A stretch of 54,673 bases of DNA, taken from a virus. Below are positions 47,601 through 54,673 of the stretch, one piece after another. The translations under genes and the position numbers were made by a program. The stretch lies in the IMG/VR virus record IMGVR_UViG_3300020160_003718, positions 1-54,673 of that record; one strand, given 5' to 3'. The notes under the pieces are model-generated. The model had not been told where the DNA came from and searched no databases. It saw only the letters and a list, made by a program, of their open reading frames with translations. Each line of letters opens with the position of its first letter. Position 1 is the first letter of the stretch.

Positions 47601-48607
47601 AAGAAAAACCGCTCTATTTGAGCGCATCAAAAATCAAAACATTTACCTCATGCTCATGGCAGTATTTCGCATCGTATAATTTAAAAATTCCACAAAGTGG
47701 CAATAGTGGAGCCTCAAGGGGGACAGTTGTTCATAACTTGTTTGAACTTATCGCAAAGCCAAAGCACAATCATTATATCAAAAAAATATGGCTGGCGGGC
47801 AGTCCCGAAAAAATTCCAGCAATTAAAAAGTTTCTTGAAAAACAGTTCTCGTATGAGAAGTTGAATAAGTCTGAAGAAGTAAAGCCCATCAAAGTTAAAT
47901 ATGGCGTTAAAAATAATTGGGAGAGCGTGTGCGAAATGGTGATGGTCACGCTTAAATTTGAATTTATTGACACCAGTAATCATAAGGTAATTCATTCGGA
48001 GTATGAATTTGACATAGTGAACGATAGCCCGAAATACGCAGTTAGAGGTTTTATCGACAGGCTCTCTGAAGAGAATGATGGAAAAACCCTTAAAATCCTA
48101 GACTATAAAAGCTCTTCAAAGAAATTCAAAGGAGAAGACGAAGATTCAAATATTCAAGCAATGATTTATTCATTAGTTGCTAGAAAAATTTGGAAAAATT
48201 ATGATCAGTACAAGGCTAGTTTTTTCTTCATGAGATTTCCAGAGGATCCATATCAACATAGCGAATTCTCAGAAAACGAATTGGATGGACTTGAGCATTA
48301 TTTAGAATATATCACAGATATTCTTAAAAATTTAAATGAAGAAACCGCTAAAAACAATATGGCTTCAAAAGATAGAGAGAAGTCCTGGCTTTGCGGAAGG
48401 GGAAAATGGGTCTGTCCATATAGGGATAAATTAAAATTCTTTAAAATTAAAGATCCAACCAAGGAAGGAAAAGACTCGGAAATATCCTCGCATTTAAAAA
48501 AAGAAGACGCGGAAGAAAAAATCAAAAAAAATAAAAACTGGATTATCGAAGAAGCCTATTACGATGGATGCCCATCGTTCAAAGCCAACGACTCATTCTT
48601 CCCTTGA
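47585..48607 (+). CDS. RecB/Cas4-like PD-(D/E)XK nuclease
   Basis: The protein has 340 residues. The motifs are SASKIKTFTSCSWQYF (Cys23), RGTVVHNLFE (His50), VRGFIDRL (Asp158), KILDYKSS (Asp173 and Lys175) and NIQAMIYSL (QxxxY). This is the order of RecB, AddB and Cas4-type nucleases. C-terminal cysteines (WLCGRGKWVCPYRD) could, with Cys23, form part of an iron-sulphur cluster as in Cas4/AddB, though only some of the four ligands are visible. It is likely a 5' or single-strand exonuclease acting in replication or recombination. No CRISPR array or other cas gene is nearby, so an adaptation role is unlikely. Confidence 0.78.
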   Translation: MEEQLEEKPLYLSASKIKTFTSCSWQYFASYNLKIPQSGNSGASRGTVVHNLFELIAKPKHNHYIKKIWLAGSPEKIPAIKKFLEKQFSYEKLNKSEEVKPIKVKYGVKNNWESVCEMVMVTLKFEFIDTSNHKVIHSEYEFDIVNDSPKYAVRGFIDRLSEENDGKTLKILDYKSSSKKFKGEDEDSNIQAMIYSLVARKIWKNYDQYKASFFFMRFPEDPYQHSEFSENELDGLEHYLEYITDILKNLNEETAKNNMASKDREKSWLCGRGKWVCPYRDKLKFFKIKDPTKEGKDSEISSHLKKEDAEEKIKKNKNWIIEEAYYDGCPSFKANDSFFP

Positions 48608-48641
48608 AAAGGTATTAAAAAAAATATATTGTTACCATACG

Positions 48642-49400
48642 ATGATTATTCCAGCTTTCAAGTCTCACTATTCTCTAAATAAGAGCATACTCACTTTAGA
48701 AAAAGATCATGGCGCTTCTGGTCCAAAGTCAATTTTAAAATTGATAAAGGATCATAGTCTAGAAAACTCTTTTCTTATTGAAGACAATATGAGTAGCTTT
48801 TTAGAGGCTTATTACAACTCTAAAGATTGCGGTGTTAAATTAAACTTTGGACTAAGGTTGACTTTTTGTGCCGATATAGACGATAAAAGTGAAGCTTCTA
48901 TAAAAACTGAATCAAAATATATAATTTTTTTAACCGAGTCGGGCGGGTACGAGGCTTTAAGCAAAATTTTTTCCATAGCGGCGTCTCGCGGCTTTTATTA
49001 CTTGCCAAGAATGGATTTTAAAACCCTCAAGCAGGAATGGAATGACTCGCTAGATATCGGCGTTCCATTTTATGACAGTTTTCTTTTCAATAATCATATG
49101 AAAATGTACAACTGTCTTCCTCCTGATTTTTGGAGCTGTCCAACATTTTTTTGGGAAGATAATTCAACGCCTTTCGACAAAATTTATAAATCGGCTCTGT
49201 CAAAACATATGGATAAAAATTATCCAGAGTGCGAGTTGATTAGAACCCAATCTATTTACTATGAAATGAAAGACGATTTTCTTGCCTATTTGACAATGAG
49301 ATGCATTGGTAAAAAATCAACATTGCAAAAACCCAATCTGGACCATATGTGTAGTGATGAATTTTGTTTGGAATCTTATCTTGAAAAAATTGAGGAATAA
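48642..49400 (+). CDS. Stand-alone PHP domain of DNA polymerase III alpha
   Basis: I use the ATG at 48642, giving 252 residues. Upstream frame would overlap the nuclease gene. IIPAFKSHYSLNKSILTLEK followed by DHGASGPKSILKLIKDHSL matches the start of DnaE-type PHP domains. YIIFLTESGGYEALSKIFSI is the LLAxNxxGYxNLxKL segment. The HxH metal ligands at the very start are replaced (IPAFKSH), so metal-dependent activity is probably lost. Normally this domain is fused to the polymerase; here it is two genes upstream of it and is likely a structural partner of the polymerase. Confidence 0.75.
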   Translation: MIIPAFKSHYSLNKSILTLEKDHGASGPKSILKLIKDHSLENSFLIEDNMSSFLEAYYNSKDCGVKLNFGLRLTFCADIDDKSEASIKTESKYIIFLTESGGYEALSKIFSIAASRGFYYLPRMDFKTLKQEWNDSLDIGVPFYDSFLFNNHMKMYNCLPPDFWSCPTFFWEDNSTPFDKIYKSALSKHMDKNYPECELIRTQSIYYEMKDDFLAYLTMRCIGKKSTLQKPNLDHMCSDEFCLESYLEKIEE

Positions 49401-49402
49401 AA

Positions 49403-50053
49403 ATGGAAGAAAATCTTATTAGATTCAACAAGAAGGTAAAACTTCTTTTTATTGACTTTGAAACTGCAAATCTATGCCTTAATTATAGATTTAATTTGCC
49501 GTGGCAAATGGCTTTAATAAATACCGTTGGCGGAGAACCAGTTGACGCAGGAAAAGATATTCTTATTAATTGGGGCGATGATTTTAAATTTTCTAAAGGT
49601 GCCGAAGCAATGGCTTATTCCTACTCTCAAGAGAGGATGGACAAGGAAGGGCTTAAACCAATAGATGCTCTAAAAATTTTATCTGAAAATTTAAATAATT
49701 GCGATGGAATTGTTGGTCATAACATTCTTGGCTTTGATATTTATTTAATTAAATGCATGTACAATAAACTTGGAAGACCGTATCCGGATATTCTTTCAAA
49801 GAAGCCAATATTTGATACTTTCGCTATGGCTAAAGGCTATTTTAACAATATACCATATCAAAAAGGGAATGATTTTGCTTTTTATCAATACAAAGTATTA
49901 AATCAAATCATTAAAGGATCAAAAAACTCACTATCAAAGGTTGCATCTAATTTCAACATAGCTTATGATGAATCAAAGCTGCACGATGCACTTTACGATC
50001 TTCATCTAAACGTGCAAGTCTGGAATAAATTAAAGTTTCAAGTAGATATTTAA
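49403..50053 (+). CDS. DnaQ-like 3'-5' proofreading exonuclease
   Basis: The 216-residue protein has the DEDDh motifs: LFIDFETAN (Asp18, Glu20), GHNILGFDIY (Asp112) and HDALYDLH (His194 with Asp199). It is the expected epsilon-like proofreader for the DnaE-type polymerase. It lies between the PHP gene (2 bases upstream) and the polymerase gene (3 bases downstream), so the order PHP, exonuclease, polymerase echoes the domain order of PolC enzymes, in which the exonuclease sits inside the PHP domain. Confidence 0.87.
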   Translation: MEENLIRFNKKVKLLFIDFETANLCLNYRFNLPWQMALINTVGGEPVDAGKDILINWGDDFKFSKGAEAMAYSYSQERMDKEGLKPIDALKILSENLNNCDGIVGHNILGFDIYLIKCMYNKLGRPYPDILSKKPIFDTFAMAKGYFNNIPYQKGNDFAFYQYKVLNQIIKGSKNSLSKVASNFNIAYDESKLHDALYDLHLNVQVWNKLKFQVDI

Positions 50054-50056
50054 ATT

Positions 50057-51844
50057 ATGTTTTTAGAAAAATTCAAACCAATTACCTTGCCGTTGCATGG
50101 CGTAAGATGTCCATCAATCACCCTTGACCCAAGAGACAGGGTAGAATATGGAATTAAAAATGATGCTACAAACCTTGAAATTTTGCAAACATTATGCAAT
50201 CAAGGATTTAAGAAAATGCTCCCCGCTTGGAAGGAGCAGGGCGGTAATATAGAAGAGTACAAAAGCCGAGTCAAATTTGAAGTTGAAACACTGTCAAAAT
50301 TAGATTTTGTTGACTATATATTGATTATATGGGACGTATTTAATTTTTGTAACAAGAACAATATTCCAACTGGACTTGGAAGAGGAAGTGCGGCGGGAAG
50401 TCTTGTATTGTATCTACTTGGGGTAACAGGAATTGATCCAGTTAAATATGGTTTATTTTTTCAAAGATTTGTTTCGGAGGTTAGGGCTAAAAAGCAAATT
50501 GTTGACGGCGTAACTTACCTAGATGGCAAAATGATTGCCGATATCGATAGCGACATTTGCTATTATCGACGCAAAGAGGTGGTGAAGTATTTGGAAGAAA
50601 AGTATCCAAACAGAACTTCCAAAATGTTGACGGTATCGACCTTATCTGGAAAGGCTCTTATCAAAGATGCTGGTAAAATTATCGGAGAAAAAGAAGAAAC
50701 CGAGATGAATAAAATAACATCTCTCTTTACATCTAAATATGGCAAAGTTGCAGAGCCAGAAGAAATGTATGAAACAAGTGAAGAGTTTAAAGATTGGTGC
50801 GATGAAAATAAATTAATTTATGATACCGCTCTAAAACTAAAAAACCTTATTAGGAATAAGGGCGTTCACGCTTCTGGAATTGTTGTCAGCTATGAAGATT
50901 TAAATAAAACAACACCAACCGAACTTACAGCAGACAAAGAAACCGTTTCATCTTTTACGATGGATTGGGCGACAAAGATTAATATCAAGCTAGATTTGCT
51001 TGGCTTGAAAAGCGTCTCTGTCATTCATGAAGTGTCCAAGTTGGTTGGGGTTGATTATAAAAGTATCGACTTGGAAAGTTATGAAAATATTTACGCGCAC
51101 CTTCAGGAGCTTAAAAATCCTAAAGGATTGTTTCAAATTGAAGCTGATACTAATTACAAAGTTTGTAAAAAAGTTCAGCCCAAAAATTTGGACCAGCTTA
51201 GCGCTGTTGTAGCGCTGGCAAGACCCGGGGCCTTAGCGTTTGTGGATCAGTATGCGGCATATGCTCAAACCGGCGTTTTTCCAGAGAATGGGGAGCAAAT
51301 TGACGCAATTTTAAAGGAAACGGGCGGGGCGGTTCTTTATCAGGAAAGCTTGATGGCTATCGGTCATAAGGTTTTTGGCTTAACGCTTTCCGAAGCAGAA
51401 GTTTTAAGGAAAATAGTTGGCAAAAAGAAATCAGATGAAATGCCCGAGTGGGAGAGCAAAATTTACGACAAAGCGAAAGAACTTGGAATCTCCAAAGAGA
51501 TTGCTGATTTTTACTGGAATGCTCTTAGCGACAGTGCAAATTATTCTTTTTGCAAGTGCCTTTCTCCAGAGACGATTGTTCAGAAAACGGGCGGTGAATA
51601 TATTCCAATGATAGATGCAAAAATTGGAGATAAAATATTTTCATTTAATCCGGACACGAATCAAACAGAAGAAGCCGAAATATTAGACATTATGCTCTCA
51701 GAGGCGGAAATGTTCGAATTCGAGATGGAAGATGGCAGACTAATCACATGCTCTATGGATCATAAGTTTATGTGTGAAGATAAAAAGATGAGAAAAATTT
51801 CAGAAATTTTATCGAACAATCACAAGATTGTGTGTATAGAATAG
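50057..51844 (+). CDS. dnaE: DnaE-type DNA polymerase, N-extein fused to N-intein half
   Basis: The protein has 595 residues. Residues 1-500 are the polymerase part just after the PHP domain: GLGRGSAAGSLVLYLLG at about 106-122, acidic triad ADIDSDI (Asp162, Asp164), IKLDLLGLKSVSV with the third catalytic Asp, and IVGKKKSDEM. The extein ends SANYSFCK. Residue 501 is the intein Cys1; 501-595 are the N-terminal splicing half (CLSPETIVQ, block A; ITCSMDHKFMC, block B), ending KIVCIE and a stop. The rest of the polymerase is in the 52685 gene. Active enzyme requires protein trans-splicing. Confidence 0.92.
   Translation: MFLEKFKPITLPLHGVRCPSITLDPRDRVEYGIKNDATNLEILQTLCNQGFKKMLPAWKEQGGNIEEYKSRVKFEVETLSKLDFVDYILIIWDVFNFCNKNNIPTGLGRGSAAGSLVLYLLGVTGIDPVKYGLFFQRFVSEVRAKKQIVDGVTYLDGKMIADIDSDICYYRRKEVVKYLEEKYPNRTSKMLTVSTLSGKALIKDAGKIIGEKEETEMNKITSLFTSKYGKVAEPEEMYETSEEFKDWCDENKLIYDTALKLKNLIRNKGVHASGIVVSYEDLNKTTPTELTADKETVSSFTMDWATKINIKLDLLGLKSVSVIHEVSKLVGVDYKSIDLESYENIYAHLQELKNPKGLFQIEADTNYKVCKKVQPKNLDQLSAVVALARPGALAFVDQYAAYAQTGVFPENGEQIDAILKETGGAVLYQESLMAIGHKVFGLTLSEAEVLRKIVGKKKSDEMPEWESKIYDKAKELGISKEIADFYWNALSDSANYSFCKCLSPETIVQKTGGEYIPMIDAKIGDKIFSFNPDTNQTEEAEILDIMLSEAEMFEFEMEDGRLITCSMDHKFMCEDKKMRKISEILSNNHKIVCIE
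51557..51841 (+). other. N-terminal half of a split intein
   Basis: This covers 95 residues starting with Cys1 directly after the DnaE residues YSFCK. Block A is CLSPETIVQK, with AKIGDKIFSF following, and block B is RLITCSMDHKFMC with the conserved Thr and His. It ends at a stop codon one base before the homing endonuclease ATG, so splicing must occur in trans. Confidence 0.92.
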
Positions 51845-51845
51845 C

Positions 51846-52784
51846 ATGAGCTTATTAAAACTAGATTCACACTATCTCATACCAAAGAGCAATTTCAAAA
51901 TCTGCCTAATTGACAATAAAACAGATAAAGACATCATATCTATATATAATAAAAGGTCAGACGGCCCATACTACTTAGATAAATTTTGTAAGTATATCGA
52001 AAAATTTCATAATATTTCTATTATCGAGTATTGTGAAAAATATTTAAATATAAAATGGCCTAAATGCCCAAGCAAAAATACAAAAGTAGGATTCAGATGC
52101 AGGGGGAACGGCTTAATTTTAAGCATTTATTCAAGAGGGGGGGTGAATAAATCCACTTGTGAAAACTTTAAAAAAGGGTGTGAAAAGTTGTCGAAAGATA
52201 GAATTGGTAACAAAAATCCAATGCACGGCAAAAAACCCTGGAATCTCGGAAGATCTTATGAGAGCCCAAAGATGAAAGGTAGAAAGCTTTCCGCCGAACA
52301 TATAAATAAATTAAAACAAGCAAGAGCAAATAGTCCAATCAAAGCAAGGCATACTCAAAAACACTCCGAAGAAACAAAGCAAATATTAAAAATAAGACAA
52401 GCTGAAAAATGGAAAAATGGCGTTTTCAATAGAAAAACCTCAATAGAGTTCAAGGTAGAAGAGTTTTTAAAAGAAATTAATTTATCAGGCGATTTTAAAT
52501 TCCAGGAGCAGGTTGAGTACTTTACGCTTGACTTTGGTGACAATAAGCGTAAAATAGGAATAGAGTGTCAGGGGACGTTTTTTCATGTTGATCCTAGATT
52601 TTATCCAGATGGAGCAGTCTACCCAATTCAAAAAAGAAACCTGAGCAGGGATACAAGCAAAAGAAAATTTTTTAAAAAATTAAAATGGACAATAATAGAA
52701 TTGTGGGAAACGGAGATAAACAACGGGAGCTTCAAGGAAATACTAATGTCAAAATTGTTGGAATTAGGAGTTCTAGAAGCCTAG
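51846..52784 (+). CDS. Free-standing homing endonuclease (NUMOD3 plus Vsr-like EDxHD)
   Basis: The protein has 312 residues. An N-terminal cysteine-containing region is followed by NUMOD3-type DNA-binding repeats (RIGNKNPMHGKKPWNLG at about 119-135, LSAEHINKLKQAR, HSEETKQILKIRQAEKWKNG). The nuclease is Vsr-like, with Glu201, Asp229 (FTLDFG), IGIECQGTFFHVDPRF (Glu240, His247) and RDTSKRKFFKKLKWTIIELW (Asp269). This is the EDxHD family, known from free-standing genes between split-intein halves. It would cut intein-less dnaE alleles and spread the element. It starts one base after the N-half stop and overlaps the C-half gene by 100 bases in another frame. Confidence 0.85.
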   Translation: MSLLKLDSHYLIPKSNFKICLIDNKTDKDIISIYNKRSDGPYYLDKFCKYIEKFHNISIIEYCEKYLNIKWPKCPSKNTKVGFRCRGNGLILSIYSRGGVNKSTCENFKKGCEKLSKDRIGNKNPMHGKKPWNLGRSYESPKMKGRKLSAEHINKLKQARANSPIKARHTQKHSEETKQILKIRQAEKWKNGVFNRKTSIEFKVEEFLKEINLSGDFKFQEQVEYFTLDFGDNKRKIGIECQGTFFHVDPRFYPDGAVYPIQKRNLSRDTSKRKFFKKLKWTIIELWETEINNGSFKEILMSKLLELGVLEA

Positions 52785-52861
52785 GCATTAAAAAAAGTAT
52801 AGATTTTGAAGTAAAAAATAGATTTCATAATTTTTTTGCTGAGGGTATGGTCACATCCAAT
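52685..52861 (+). other. C-terminal half of a split intein
   Basis: This covers up to 59 residues; the recognisable part runs from about residue 21 (VKIVGIRSSRSLGIKKSIDF, then block F). It ends TSN before Ser. The penultimate residue is Ser rather than His, as in the cyanobacterial DnaE split intein. All residues needed for Cys1/Asn/Ser+1 splicing are present. Confidence 0.88.
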
Positions 52862-53965
52862 AGTCATGCCTTTTCCTATTCAGCAATGGCGGCTTTGACA
52901 ATTTATTTTAAATTCAACCACTCTAAAGAATTCTTTTTAGCTTTGCTTAGAATGGCTAAGAACGAACAAGATAGTCTTGGTGAAATTAGTACAATTAGTC
53001 AAGAAATGAAACATTTTGGAATCAAATTGCTTCCACCAGATTTGGCTAAAAGCCAAGAGGACTTTGAAATTGAGGGCAATAATATTAGATACGGACTGTC
53101 TGCCATTAAAGGCATTAGCAAAAAAGTAATTGAAAAAATGATCAATTTTAGAGGAGTTTATAATTCTAAAATAGATTTATTTGTTGCGGCAAAACAGGCA
53201 AAAATTTCTATTGGGGTTCTTTCTGCTCTAATACAAGCTGGCGCATTGGAAAGTTTAAATACCAAAACTCGTAGCCGATTAGTTTTAGAAGCTCAAACAT
53301 GGAATATCCTAAAAGATAAGGAAAAAATTCTAGTTAAACAACTAATTGAGCAAAATAAGTTCGAAGACGTGCTGACGGCTATCAAAGCCTTAAATACAGA
53401 AATCAAGGATGATAAAGGGAAATTGATTATTAAAGATTCAAGATTCTCCACCATCAAAAGGGATTATGAAAGATTTAAAACTATTTATTTGTTGAATAGT
53501 CGAAATGAGAATTTAGCAAATTTCTTTTACGAGAAGGAATTGCTTGGAATGCCATACAGCCAAAGCCTTAGTAAAATTTTTCAACAAAAAAATGAAAATA
53601 TTCAAAGCATTGAGCAATGCAACAATGCAAAAGAAAAAAGCTCTTTGTTTTTTGCTGGAATAGTTACCGATGTAACAAAAAGAACATCTAAAAATGGCAA
53701 TCCATATGTGAAATACGAACTATCCGATGAAGGTGGCAAAATAGAATGCTTTGTTTTCAGTAGCGAAAAAAGGGACAAGCTGGAGGAGGTAAAACAGAAT
53801 AATGCTGGAAAACTTCCCGAAGAAGGCGACGTGCTTATAGTTAAAGCGAATAAGAAAGATGGCAATGCCTGTTATGCTGAAAAAATAGGGATACAAAGTG
53901 CTAAAATATATATGGCTCTAAGAGATCTAAAAGATCAAGATTTAATTGAAGAAGAAGTGGTCTAA
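52685..53965 (+). CDS. dnaE: DnaE-type DNA polymerase, C-intein half fused to C-extein
   Basis: The protein has 426 residues. Residues 1-59 are the C-intein half, ending FEVKNRFHNFFAEGMVTSN (blocks F and G, terminal Asn59). Residue 60 is the +1 Ser of the extein: SHAFSYSAMAALTIYFKFNH, the continuation of the DnaE YxFxKSHAxxY motif. The polymerase then continues with LLPPDLAKSQEDF, YGLSAIKGISKKVIEKM (helix-hairpin-helix), and a C-terminal OB-fold (FFAGIVTDVTKRTSKNGNPY). The first 20 or so residues come from the overlap with the endonuclease gene, and the true start is uncertain because no ribosome-binding site precedes 52685. Joined exteins total 867 residues. Confidence 0.9.
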   Translation: MDNNRIVGNGDKQRELQGNTNVKIVGIRSSRSLGIKKSIDFEVKNRFHNFFAEGMVTSNSHAFSYSAMAALTIYFKFNHSKEFFLALLRMAKNEQDSLGEISTISQEMKHFGIKLLPPDLAKSQEDFEIEGNNIRYGLSAIKGISKKVIEKMINFRGVYNSKIDLFVAAKQAKISIGVLSALIQAGALESLNTKTRSRLVLEAQTWNILKDKEKILVKQLIEQNKFEDVLTAIKALNTEIKDDKGKLIIKDSRFSTIKRDYERFKTIYLLNSRNENLANFFYEKELLGMPYSQSLSKIFQQKNENIQSIEQCNNAKEKSSLFFAGIVTDVTKRTSKNGNPYVKYELSDEGGKIECFVFSSEKRDKLEEVKQNNAGKLPEEGDVLIVKANKKDGNACYAEKIGIQSAKIYMALRDLKDQDLIEEEVV

Positions 53966-53998
53966 ATTATAATATTAAGATTTAAAAAAAAACAAACT

Positions 53999-54478
53999 AT
54001 GAGTCTTAATAATATTCAATTTTATAAACCTAATTCTTCGAATAAGGGTGTCGCAGTTTCCGTGTCATTTAATCCTGCCGATAGTGGGATTTACGTATCG
54101 TTTATAAGGCAATTCAGCTGGGATGCCGGAAAGAAAATTGGATCCTTTAAAGGAAATAAAGATAATCCAAGGGCTAAGAAAAATATAAAATTCAACGACA
54201 TCGAGGTGTCTGGAATTATTAGAGCAATAGAAAAGGAAGAGAAGTGGTCTACCTTTCATAAGTTCAATAATGATTCCGGTGTGTCTATTTCTTTTGCCCC
54301 ATACATTAAAGACAATATAATGGCCGGATTTGGATTAAGAGTTTCTGATTCAAAAGATAAAGAAAATGTATTTTCAGTTGGCTTTACAAATGATGAAGCT
54401 GTAAAATTAAGAGAATGGTTGAAACTCAGCCTAGAGGAGTCGTTTAAAGTTGCAACTTCATCAAGTTCGGAAGAATAA
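53999..54478 (+). CDS. Hypothetical replication-associated protein
   Basis: The 159-residue protein is beta-rich in two parts (GVAVSVSFNPADSGIYVSFI; GVSISFAPYIKDNIMAGFGL) with a conserved-looking GNKDNPRAKKNIKFNDIEVS and a final helix EAVKLREWLKLSLEESF plus a Ser/Glu tail. The repeated strand pattern and basic loop are compatible with single-strand nucleic-acid binding of the PC4/Whirly kind, but I cannot confirm that. It follows the polymerase C-half by 33 bases and has an A-rich leader without Shine-Dalgarno. Confidence 0.45.
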   Translation: MSLNNIQFYKPNSSNKGVAVSVSFNPADSGIYVSFIRQFSWDAGKKIGSFKGNKDNPRAKKNIKFNDIEVSGIIRAIEKEEKWSTFHKFNNDSGVSISFAPYIKDNIMAGFGLRVSDSKDKENVFSVGFTNDEAVKLREWLKLSLEESFKVATSSSSEE

Positions 54479-54482
54479 TAAA

Positions 54483-54673
54483 ATGAGAAAAAAAAGAGTT
54501 CTTTTCCATTCCGATTTTGCCCTTGTGAAAACCGGATTCGGCAGAGTGATGAAAACCCTTCTGTCGCATTTATATAAAACTGGCAAATATGATATTCATC
54601 ACGTTTGTTGTGGTATAACTCAAAATACTCCAGAGCTTCAGCAGACGCCATGGAAAAGTTACGGGGCAATAAC
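54483..54673 (+). CDS. Glycosyltransferase N-terminus (3' end outside window)
   Basis: 63 codons are visible before the window ends. KRVLFHSDFALVKTGFGRVM followed by LLSHLYKTGKYDIHHVCCG is the N-terminal Rossmann start typical of phage GT-B glycosyltransferases (SDxxxxxTGFGRV loop). It begins four bases after the previous stop. The donor-binding domain is not visible, so the call rests on the N-terminus only. Confidence 0.6.
   Translation, partial: MRKKRVLFHSDFALVKTGFGRVMKTLLSHLYKTGKYDIHHVCCGITQNTPELQQTPWKSYGAI

Noticed and set aside
47585-48607. Cas4 of a CRISPR adaptation module
   Set aside because: No repeats, spacers or other cas genes occur in the window, and the gene is embedded in replication genes, so a general RecB-like nuclease is more likely.
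48564-48641. Longer N-terminus for the PHP-domain protein
   Set aside because: The extension overlaps the nuclease gene for more than half its length, and the domain homology begins at MIIPAFKSH.
51542-52864. Sequencing error or group I intron as explanation for the broken polymerase
   Set aside because: Both intein halves carry intact splicing blocks and the endonuclease has its own start and stop, so a split intein explains the break without an error; no group I intron core was seen.

Overview
The window is a contiguous piece of an AT-rich tailed-phage (Caudoviricetes) genome, probably a fairly large one. It is gene-dense, has no rRNA or recognisable tRNA, and joins a virion-assembly module to a nucleotide-metabolism, glycan and DNA-replication module. 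A tail tube protein and a giant tape measure protein are present and no tail-sheath gene is recognisable, which favours a long non-contractile tail, but that is inference. The host cannot be fixed. The clearest promoters look like ordinary sigma-70 types (TTGACA, 17 bases, TATAAT-like), and many genes have A-rich leaders without a clear Shine-Dalgarno sequence.

Layout. Bases 1-599 are the 3' end of a repeat-rich fibre-like gene. Bases 600-961 hold two terminators and a 34-residue basic protein. Bases 962-5493 carry small fibre, neck and head-tail proteins and end with the tail tube protein and a strong terminator. Bases 5642-7838 hold three proteins in the tail-chaperone position. Bases 7903-17340 encode a 3145-residue tape measure protein. 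Bases 17347-26716 encode distal tail, hub and lectin-like proteins. Bases 26722-29545 are a leftward island: a GlcNAc-type glycosyltransferase, two proteins with phage-typical C-terminal domains, and a membrane protein. Bases 29546-29882 form a divergent control region with two good rightward promoters and a possible structured RNA. From 29883 rightward come a dNMP kinase, a sigma factor, an SSB-like protein, a glycosyltransferase, ribonucleotide reductase (nrdB, nrdA) and dUTPase. A tightly packed glycan cassette follows: glycosyltransferases, a methyltransferase, UDP-galactopyranose mutase and GDP-mannose dehydratase. The replication set comes last: RecA-like recombinase, Vsr-like nuclease, DnaB-like helicase, primase, RecB/Cas4-like nuclease, PHP protein, proofreading exonuclease and a DnaE-type polymerase.

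Two systems stand out. First, the tape measure protein contains eight copies of a short motif (consensus SGFVPNFA) that separate seven modules. Several modules look like enzymes: two PD-(D/E)XK nuclease-like, one GNAT acetyltransferase-like, one HExxH metallopeptidase-like and one HAD phosphatase-like. This looks like a string of cargo domains threaded into the tail. Second, the replicative polymerase is a fractured gene. Its catalytic part is broken by a split intein, with a free-standing Vsr-like (EDxHD-type) homing endonuclease gene between the two halves, and the PHP and exonuclease domains are also separate genes. The polymerase would have to be rebuilt by protein trans-splicing.
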